From assembly GCA_024274855.1 (NCBI GenBank), contig JAJSAJ010000487.1:1-10592 (forward strand): a DNA stretch of 10,592 bases. The letters are read 5' to 3'. The notes beneath the pieces were generated by a model, which was given only the letters and a program-made list of their open reading frames with translations, ran no database searches and was not told where the DNA came from. This document shows, piece by piece, positions 1 through 5,349 of this stretch (positions are counted from its first letter, which is position 1; each line of letters starts with the position of its first letter). Source of the stretch: Planctomycetota bacterium (GTDB lineage: Bacteria; Planctomycetota; Planctomycetia; Pirellulales; Pirellulaceae). The position numbers were made by a program, and so were the translations under genes.

Positions 1-100
1 CACCATCGCGAGCGACCGTCACGTCGTAGCCGAAACGCGTAACAGCATGTTCGAGCATCGCGGCGGTAAAATCGTCGTCATCGACTACTAATACGTGCAT
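1..100 (-). CDS. Response regulator receiver domain, N-terminal fragment
   Basis: This gene begins at the ATG at 100-98 and runs off the left edge, so only 33 residues are visible. It starts MHVLVVDDDDF, the hydrophobic beta-1 strand followed by the acidic cluster that binds magnesium in CheY-like receiver domains. The next stretch, containing AVTRFGYDVTVARDG, matches helix 1 and strand 2 of the same fold. The phosphorylated aspartate and any output domain lie outside the window, so the effector function cannot be given. A G-rich Shine-Dalgarno-like sequence (GGGGTG) precedes the start by a few bases. The Hpt gene lies 51 bp upstream on the same strand, which suggests one transcript and a phosphorelay in which Hpt and receiver domains exchange a phosphoryl group. 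The receiver fold is clear; that it is this Hpt protein's partner is inferred from adjacency. Confidence 0.85.
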   Translation of the reverse strand, partial: MHVLVVDDDDFTAAMLEHAVTRFGYDVTVARDG

Positions 101-151
101 GGTGTCACCCCGCCCAATAGGTCGGTGGACAAAATGGAAATGAAAATCACT

Positions 152-532
152 CTACACCAACGCTTCTTGAGGTGAGTTGAGTGATTCCACCGAATCAACA
201 AAACGCGACCATTCGTTTCGGAGTTGCTCAAGGCGATGTTGAATCTCTGGGAACTGCTCCGCTCGGCCAAACGATTCAATCGCCGCGGCGCATGCCTGCA
301 AGCGAGGGGCCGATACGTTTGCCGCCGCCCCTTTGATTCGATGTGCAAGACAAGTAACCGCGCCGATATTCCGCACGCGAAACTCACGTTCCAGTTCATC
401 CACGTCCTGATTGCACCGTTCCTGAAACTTGTTCAAGATGCGCTCGGCAAAGTCCAGATTGCCCATGCAGCGAGCGATCAGTTCATCGTGGTTGAAAACA
501 GCCGAAGTTGGGTCAATTGATGTGATCTCCAT
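152..532 (-). CDS. Stand-alone Hpt (histidine phosphotransfer) domain protein
   Basis: This is a 126-residue cytoplasmic protein made of a single Hpt domain, the four-helix module that relays phosphoryl groups between receiver domains. The phosphorylation motif is AHRIKGAAANV: the predicted phospho-histidine is H64, followed by the conserved K67 and G68 and small residues. Upstream helices (residues about 14-55, with FQERCNQDVDELERE) and downstream helices (about 76-115) complete the bundle. The length is normal for a single-domain Hpt protein, and there is no signal peptide or membrane segment. The start ATG at 532-530 is preceded by AAGGGG (542-537 on the minus strand) at suitable spacing. 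The receiver-domain gene follows 51 bp downstream on the same strand. No histidine kinase is present in the window, so the phosphate donor is unknown. The family call is firm; pathway and output are not known. Confidence 0.9.
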   Translation of the reverse strand: MEITSIDPTSAVFNHDELIARCMGNLDFAERILNKFQERCNQDVDELEREFRVRNIGAVTCLAHRIKGAAANVSAPRLQACAAAIESFGRAEQFPEIQHRLEQLRNEWSRFVDSVESLNSPQEALV

Positions 533-1215
533 AGTGCCCCTTATCGAATGTCTGCCTCATCGTGCCACGGGCTGCCATCGCAATGAACCGATGCTACACC
601 CACGATACGAATCGATAATGCCGCTGCGCGACTGTGACTCATTTCTCCATGGGCGACGTTTTCACGTCACCATGAATGTCACAACAATTGGCTCGCGGAA
701 ACCGACCCCATACAAAACAAGGTCAAACAGTTGTCTCGCAAAGGGATCCGGCGCGCCGCTATCGCAGCATGTCAACAGAACTCTACCTTATACTTTTCGA
801 TAAGGCAAAGTTGGCCATTTTTGCAAATCGCGATCCAAATACAGCCAGCCATGAGACCACGTTTGCGGACGTGCTCAAGACCCGTTCATGTGGGGGTCCT
901 AGCCCCAATACCGTTTAACGAAGGATCGCCGCAGTCGATGGCAAGCTGCATGCTGTGACAGCATGGTCTGCTGGCACAACATGTTGGCCCAGCACCCTCG
1001 CTAGCAATGCTTAATTCAACGGTATTGGTCCTAGCCCGCGCATTGGTAACAACTCGATCCTCTTGAGGCGAGTTTGTGGATCATGACGGCACCGGCGATA
1101 TGACAATTGAAACGCAAACCGCCTGAAACATGGATTGAGACCCGTGGTGCGGACCGCGAGCTGGAAGAATCCCCACCAAAAAAAGAGAGAAACCGAGAAA
1201 TAGAGCCGGCCAGGA
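533..1215. other. Intergenic region without a convincing gene
   Basis: This 683-bp gap separates the Hpt gene (transcribed to the left from 532) from the 3' end of the sulfatase gene (which ends at 1216, also leftward). It should therefore hold the promoter of the Hpt unit, but no clear -35/-10 pair was found. Reading frames here are short and do not resemble known proteins. A small hairpin (CCTTAT, 8-base loop, ATAAGG) lies at 786-805, and the palindromic element at 895-1037 is listed separately. Reading in the direction of sulfatase transcription, a run of T residues occurs around 1187-1178, but no stable stem precedes it, so a terminator is not called. Confidence 0.6.
895..1037. repeat. 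Palindrome-rich intergenic element with inverted ends
   Basis: The element is bounded by an inverted pair, CCAATACCGTTTAA at 905-918 and TTCAACGGTATTGG at 1015-1028 (13 of 14 positions complementary). In addition the 11-mer GGTCCTAGCCC occurs in direct orientation at 895-905 and again at 1027-1037. Inside are two palindromes: CATGCTGT-G-ACAGCATG at 949-965 (perfect arms of 8), and an imperfect one at 969-994 centred on AACATGTT with TGCTGG/CCAGCA outer arms (11 of 13 pairs). It contains no plausible gene. It looks like a small non-autonomous or REP-like element able to fold into a multi-hairpin structure. Whether it recurs elsewhere in the genome cannot be seen from this window. Confidence 0.55.
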
Positions 1216-2733
1216 TCAACTCCCCGGTGCTGGCTCGTGGGCCCTTGGCCCATCGCGTGTCTCATCGAGCAGACCGGCCCCTGAACGCGGGATCTTCGGA
1301 TACCGGACCTTCTGGTTCGGCTTGCGAAAGACCCAAGGCTTCCATTGTTGCAACACGGCTTCCCATTCGGACAATGTGCGCGTCGGATAGGTTGCCGGCC
1401 AGCCGCCTTTGCGAAACGCGTCACTGACGCACTTGTCTCGAATTACATTCCGTCGCCATTGGGCCAATTCGGCGAGCAGCTTGTCGCGTGTGGCCTCGTA
1501 CGCCGGATCTTTTGCGACGTTGTGCGTTTCGTACGGGTCCTTCTTCAGATCATACAGCTCAACCTTCGGCTTGTTCGGAGCCATGAACGCGGCCTGCTCC
1601 TTTGTCAATTGCCCTTTCATATTCATCACATTCATCAGCGCCAGCAGTGGATAACGACTCTCCTTGTACCGATTGTATTGGCACCAGGCACGTTCGGGCA
1701 TGAGATTCAGAATCAGCCGAAAATCCTTGGACCGGATCGTCCGCATTGCATCGTGCGTGTCATCCATTTTGTCTCGAGCCGCAAAAACATACGCTCGATC
1801 TTCCGTGGCATTCCCAAGCAGGCTCTTCCCATGTAATGGAACAGGCGACCGGACCCCAGCCACCTCCAGAATCGTGGCGCAAATGTCGAGCGAACAGACC
1901 AGTTGATCCCGAACTGTCTCAGGCTTCACATGGCCCGGCCATCGCATCAACAACGGAATATGCAACCCTTCGTCATAAAGAAATTGCTTGGCCCGAATAT
2001 GGCATCGGCCGTGATCGCCTATGAAAAAGACCAGCGTATGGTCTTTTAGCCCTTCGCTCTCGAGTCGACGTAATAGCTGGCCCACCTTGCGATCCATCAA
2101 CTGAATCTGCTCCAGGCCGTTCGCAAAGTCTCGCCGCACCATCGGATGGTCCGGATAGTACGGCGGAATCTCGACATCCTTGCCATCGATTGGCCGTTCA
2201 GGATCACGCTGCCAGGTTCGGTGTGTTCCATGAAATGTCACTTGTGCGAAGAACGGTTGGCCCGGCTTCCGTTCTTTCCAATCACGCCCCATGAACAAGG
2301 GTCTGGTCGTCGTGAAATTGTGATCGGTTTTCCGATCCATCAAGCATGTGAAATAGCCGGCATCTTCAAGCAGATTCGGAATCGGCTGGATGCCGTACGG
2401 GAGTGGCTTCTTGTCTTTCTTGGCCGTTCGATGCTGGTTCGCACCAATATAGTTCTGATGAAAACCGGTCAACATGGCGGATCGCGAGGCTGAACAAACC
2501 GGCGCAGTCGTGAATGCCCGGGTGTAGCGCGCGCCGCCGGTGGCCAACTGGTCCAGATTCGGTGTGTCAACTCCCTTCGTCCCATAGCAGGACAGGTCGG
2601 GGCAGATATCCTCGGCCATGATCCAAAGAATATTCGGCCTCTGCTCGCCTCTCGCGTCAAGCGTCCCAACGCAACTTGCGATCCCCGCCGTCAAGACGGC
2701 GGCCAACATGTTCCAACGTGTCATCGATCTCAT
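1216..2733 (-). CDS. Exported sulfatase (sulfamidase-like, alkaline phosphatase superfamily)
   Basis: This 505-residue enzyme should hydrolyse sulfate (or N-sulfate) esters, most likely on sulfated polysaccharides outside the cytoplasm. An N-terminal export signal spans about residues 1-30. The sequence IASC at 18-21 also fits a lipobox, so lipoprotein processing is possible. The sulfatase core begins at PNILWIMAED, where E41-D42 are predicted calcium ligands. C80-S-A-S-R84 followed by SAMLTG is the formylglycine motif (C-x-[A/P]-x-R), so a maturation enzyme is needed. GDHGR (D240-H241) supplies further metal ligands, and K248 in RAKQFLYDEG fits the sulfate-binding lysine. The C-terminal part has the usual ELYDLKKDPYETHNVA segment (392-406). 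Length is typical of sulfatases. Start: ATG at 2733, with a second possible ATG at 2724 and only a weak G-rich ribosome binding site. The exact substrate cannot be read from sequence. Confidence 0.93.
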   Translation of the reverse strand: MRSMTRWNMLAAVLTAGIASCVGTLDARGEQRPNILWIMAEDICPDLSCYGTKGVDTPNLDQLATGGARYTRAFTTAPVCSASRSAMLTGFHQNYIGANQHRTAKKDKKPLPYGIQPIPNLLEDAGYFTCLMDRKTDHNFTTTRPLFMGRDWKERKPGQPFFAQVTFHGTHRTWQRDPERPIDGKDVEIPPYYPDHPMVRRDFANGLEQIQLMDRKVGQLLRRLESEGLKDHTLVFFIGDHGRCHIRAKQFLYDEGLHIPLLMRWPGHVKPETVRDQLVCSLDICATILEVAGVRSPVPLHGKSLLGNATEDRAYVFAARDKMDDTHDAMRTIRSKDFRLILNLMPERAWCQYNRYKESRYPLLALMNVMNMKGQLTKEQAAFMAPNKPKVELYDLKKDPYETHNVAKDPAYEATRDKLLAELAQWRRNVIRDKCVSDAFRKGGWPATYPTRTLSEWEAVLQQWKPWVFRKPNQKVRYPKIPRSGAGLLDETRDGPRAHEPAPGS

Positions 2734-3273
2734 ATCCCCGTATCGAGCGTTCTAGTGGAGTACCGATCAGCCGACTATTGTACACACAATTGACGCGCAA
2801 AAGGAGGAATGGTACATTTTTTCGTAGCCGTTCACGCCGCTGGGGTCTGACGCAATTTTCGGCGGAGAAACCGTTTCTTTACGCGGACGCATTTTGTCGC
2901 CGAAAATGGGTCTGACCCCTTGAAAGCGAACCGGCGGCCTACATTCCGTGAACGGTTACATTTTTTCTGGCAAGGCAGGGGACGTACGTACAGTCTCGCA
3001 CGGGAATGGTGCAATAGGCATCAAGTGACACGCACATGTCATTATATGCCGAACATGCCGAATGAGGCTGGGGATTTGGTCGTCAACCGTGCGATCCATC
3101 CGTTCACGTATTGCCGGCAACGAGTCCATTGCGCACCTTGCGGCAGTAGTCCGGACTGAGTCGGGGAAATGATGAGCATTTATGCGATGATCGCCGGAAA
3201 GAGCCGCATGTTCATCGGCTGTCTCAAAGACCACACGATCATGCCCGCCCCACCAAGTAGGGAAAATAACGTG
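2734..3273. other. Divergent intergenic region between sulfatase and DUF1080-PHP gene
   Basis: This 540-bp gap lies between two divergently transcribed genes, so it should contain both promoters. Its main recognisable content is the inverted-repeat element at 2824-2959. On the plus strand TTGACG (2790-2795) and TACATT (2813-2818) are separated by 17 bases and could form a weak promoter, but the second hexamer overlaps the start of the repeat and this is not called. Between 2968 and 3273 no gene or clear structure is seen. In-frame upstream ATGs for the next gene exist at 3169 and 3244, but the residues they add look non-coding. Confidence 0.5.
2824..2959. repeat. MITE/REP-like element with 13-bp terminal inverted repeats
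   Basis: The ends, GTAGCCGTTCACG (2824-2836) and CGTGAACGGTTAC (2947-2959), are complementary at 12 of 13 positions. An 11-bp direct repeat, TACATTTTTTC, flanks them at 2813-2823 and 2957-2967, the second overlapping the right arm by three bases. Inside, ATTTTCGGCG (2855-2864) and CGCCGAAAAT (2898-2907) form a perfect 10-bp stem, and GGGTCTGAC occurs twice (2843-2851 and 2908-2916), bracketing that stem. Two blocks of the element recur upstream of the MutS-like gene: 2824-2851 is identical to 5027-5054, and 2908-2931 matches 5046-5069 with one mismatch. No coding sequence is present. The structure fits a small non-autonomous element, perhaps mobilised by a transposase encoded elsewhere; that last point is inference. 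Confidence 0.65.
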
Positions 3274-4746
3274 ATGCATAATCATCTCGGAATCCACAAA
3301 TGGTATTTAGCCCCACTTGCGGTTACGGTCTGCATGTTGGCAGCCTTGCCCTCGATTGGCGCCAAATCGACAACACCGCCGCAAACGCTGTTCAATGGCC
3401 ATTCGCTCGATGGATGGAAAGCGTCGGGTCGTGGTTCGGCATGGCATGTCGAGCAAGGAAAATTAGTCGGTCGGGGTGGGCAGAGTCTCTTATATTACAT
3501 GGGGAATATTGGTAATCACAGTTTTCGTAATTTCGATTTGAAGCTGGACGTCTACACGGAATCGGGCTGCGACTCGGGATTGTTCTTTCATGCAGCGTTC
3601 CAGGAAAGCGGTCCGCCGACAAAGGGATATGAACTTCAGATTTGCAACGCGTCACGAACGCTCGGTGCCATGGGGCCGATCTGTCGGACGGGAGGTCTGA
3701 CGGCGGTCCGCGACATTCTCAAATCAAGTGCCGCGGACAAACAGTGGACCCAACTTCGCCTGCGCGTCGTCGGCAACCGGATCACTGTCTGGGTCAATGG
3801 CCAGATTACGGTGGACTACATCCAACCTGGAAAATGCTATCGGACACCCGCGTTATCCGGCCGAGTTCTTTCTCGGGGAACGGTCGCATTGCAGGCCAAT
3901 GGTGGGCGAGTTCTGGTGCGTCGCATTTCGATCCGGCTACTCGATGAAAATGCCGATGCGATGGCCTTGAGTCGAGCGTCCGGAGCAGGTTATGACGTTC
4001 CGGACAATGCGGTCGATCGTACCGCTGCAACGGGAATCCCTGTGGTCGATTACCACGTCCACCTGCGAGGAGGCATGACGACTGACAAGGCAATCGCACG
4101 CCAGGCTGTTACCGGGGTCAATATTGGTGTGCTACGGAACCTCGGGAACGGGTGGCCATTGGAAACAGACGATCAACTTCGAACGTTTTTGAACAGTGTT
4201 CACGGCCAACCACTCTTTGTCGGCCTGCAAGTGAATGATCGCAACTGGTTCAAGAAGCACTCGCCCGATCTGTTGAAACGCTTTGATTACTTTCTGGGCG
4301 ATACGATGATCATGCCGATGCCCAACGATGACAGCAAGCCGGTCAAACTCTGGATGTCCGCTCTTTACACGATCGATGATGCCGAGTCATGGATGGAGCG
4401 GTATGTACGACACAATCTGCGAGTCCTTTCCGAACCAATTACGATCCTCGCGAATCCAACCTATCTTCCACCCTCGGTCGCGAGCCAGTACGACCAACTG
4501 TGGACCAACCAGCGGATGCGGCAAGTGATTCAGGCAGCGATTGACAATCATGTGGCTCTTGAAATCAACGCACGCAGCGGATTGCCCCATCCGCGGTTCA
4601 TTCGTCTGGCCAAACAAATGGGGGCCAACTTCTCTTTTGGCTCGAATAACTTTGACGATCGTCCCATCAGCATGGCCCGCTATTTCGAGGCGATTGATCG
4701 TTACGGCCTGACCAAGGACGACATGCTCGTTCCGGCGGGACAGTAG
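3274..4746 (+). CDS. Exported DUF1080 (3-keto-disaccharide hydrolase-type) and PHP-like fusion protein
   Basis: The predicted 490-residue protein begins with a signal peptide (about residues 1-30, hydrophobic core 11-26, likely cleavage after SIGA). Residues about 36-223 form a DUF1080 domain, a concanavalin/laminin-G-like jelly roll common in planctomycetes. Its marks are TLFNGHSLDGWKA, the GLFFHAAF strand, KGYELQI and WVNGQITVDY. Residues about 255-480 look like a PHP or amidohydrolase-type metal hydrolase: VVDYHVHLRGG (H261 and H263), then GVNIGVLRNLGNGW, ILANPTYLPP, LEINARSGLPHPRFIRLAKQ (E430) and FSFGSNNFDD. DUF1080 proteins are generally linked to carbohydrate binding or hydrolysis; the second domain would need metal ions, but its substrate is unknown. 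ATG 3274 was chosen because the signal peptide starts there and an AGGGA sequence lies about 10 bases upstream. The open frame extends back to 3169, adding 35 residues that would bury the signal peptide. Confidence 0.82.
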   Translation: MHNHLGIHKWYLAPLAVTVCMLAALPSIGAKSTTPPQTLFNGHSLDGWKASGRGSAWHVEQGKLVGRGGQSLLYYMGNIGNHSFRNFDLKLDVYTESGCDSGLFFHAAFQESGPPTKGYELQICNASRTLGAMGPICRTGGLTAVRDILKSSAADKQWTQLRLRVVGNRITVWVNGQITVDYIQPGKCYRTPALSGRVLSRGTVALQANGGRVLVRRISIRLLDENADAMALSRASGAGYDVPDNAVDRTAATGIPVVDYHVHLRGGMTTDKAIARQAVTGVNIGVLRNLGNGWPLETDDQLRTFLNSVHGQPLFVGLQVNDRNWFKKHSPDLLKRFDYFLGDTMIMPMPNDDSKPVKLWMSALYTIDDAESWMERYVRHNLRVLSEPITILANPTYLPPSVASQYDQLWTNQRMRQVIQAAIDNHVALEINARSGLPHPRFIRLAKQMGANFSFGSNNFDDRPISMARYFEAIDRYGLTKDDMLVPAGQ

Positions 4747-4751
4747 GGTTC

Positions 4752-4798
4752 GTCTCAAAACGGGAGGGCGAAGACACTGCTTCGCTGGGTTTTGAGAC
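4752..4798 (+). terminator. Long two-part hairpin after the DUF1080-PHP gene
   Basis: GTCTCAAAAC (4752-4761) pairs perfectly with GTTTTGAGAC (4789-4798), and inside this GCGAAG (4768-4773) pairs with CTTCGC (4780-4785) around a 6-base loop. The hairpin starts five bases after the TAG stop at 4744-4746, the expected place for a transcription terminator or 3'-end stabiliser. It lacks a T-tract downstream on the plus strand (the following bases are AAAGCC), so it is not a classical intrinsic terminator. It could instead be a repeat-type element placed at the gene's end. Confidence 0.5.
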
Positions 4799-4887
4799 AA
4801 AGCCTATTTGGACCGGCGGATCAATTGTTGTCACGTTCATTGAGGGGCGTTCGTGCGGCGATCCTCCTTAGCTGCGAGACTGATTCA

Positions 4888-4908
4888 CCCATGGGGCGAG
4901 CCCATGGG
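4888..4908. repeat. Double CCCATGGG palindrome
   Basis: The self-complementary 8-mer CCCATGGG occurs at 4888-4895 and again at 4901-4908, separated by GCGAG. The two copies can pair with each other as an 8-bp GC-rich stem with a 5-base loop on either strand. It may be a hairpin in RNA or a binding site for a dimeric protein; nothing else in the region shows which. Confidence 0.45.
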
Positions 4909-5026
4909 GGTCTGTACGCGGAAAAGTGCGACAGTTATTGATTGGCGAATCCCTAGTGCTGTAGCGCGTAAGTGACAGCCCACCAAACGGAGTTGTTACC
5001 CAGCTTGTGCAGCCATCTCCCATTGT

Positions 5027-5069
5027 GTAGCCGTTCACGCCGCTGGGGTCTGACCCCTTGGAAGCGAAC
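5027..5069. repeat. Short copy of the 2824-2959 element
   Basis: Positions 5027-5054 are identical to 2824-2851 (28 of 28), and 5046-5069 match 2908-2931 with a single A-to-G change. The two blocks overlap at one GGGTCTGAC here, whereas the longer copy has two, with a stem-forming segment between them. This copy also contains the near-palindrome GGGGTC-T-GACCCC (5045-5057). It is therefore a version of the same element lacking the inner segment and the right terminal arm. It lies about 320 bp before the MutS-like gene, in the same orientation as the copy before the DUF1080-PHP gene. Confidence 0.7.
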
Positions 5070-5349
5070 AGTCATCGCCGAACACACTCTTTGATATCCG
5101 TTATTCTCGAACAGGCAACAACAGGAGGCACAAAGACAACGAAGAATGAGTGTTCTTTTTTTTCGTTTCCCCATCAGCCTTTGCTCCGTTTTCTGTTGGT
5201 CTCCAGCTAAATGCGGGCTACGCGGTTGTGCTTCACCGTGTAAGATGTTGGAACTTCCTTGTCCAGAACAACAAAACGGTGAACGCTCGAAACCCTTGCT
5301 GACTCTCGACCGCGCCCTCGCGAGCGAAGATCAGATTTGGAATGCTCGC

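Larger units (their letters stand above)
4747..5349. other. Intergenic region with hairpins and a repeat copy
   Basis: This gap between two plus-strand genes is about 600 bp if the downstream gene starts at 5350, or 400 bp if it starts at 5146. It holds a strong hairpin right after the DUF1080-PHP stop (4752-4798), a double CCCATGGG palindrome (4888-4908) and a compact repeat copy (5027-5069), each listed separately. No protein-coding segment is convincing. A perfect AGGAGG lies at 5123-5128, but it is 17 bases from the ATG at 5146, too far for a standard ribosome binding site. No clear promoter was identified. Confidence 0.5.

Noticed and set aside
895..1037. Element considered as an integron attC-type recombination site.
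   Set aside because: The characteristic R-Y-Y-Y-A-A-C and G-T-T-R-R-R-Y ends are not present in the right arrangement, and there is no integrase or cassette-like gene.
1165..1215. T-rich stretch downstream of the sulfatase considered as an intrinsic terminator.
   Set aside because: No stable GC-rich stem immediately precedes the T run in the direction of transcription.
1011..1424. 137-codon minus-strand frame overlapping the 3' end of the sulfatase gene.
   Set aside because: It overlaps the sulfatase C-terminus in another frame and its end lies in the palindromic repeat element, so it is a chance frame.
2790..2818. Possible plus-strand promoter, TTGACG with a 17-base gap to TACATT.
   Set aside because: The -10 match is only 4 of 6, it lies about 450 bases from the nearest plus-strand gene, and it overlaps a direct repeat, so chance is a sufficient explanation.
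2801..2850. Tiny reading frame of 13 codons starting at ATG 2809, preceded by AAGGAGG.
   Set aside because: The ribosome binding site is only one base from the ATG, the peptide overlaps the repeat element, and the second repeat copy does not keep the ATG.
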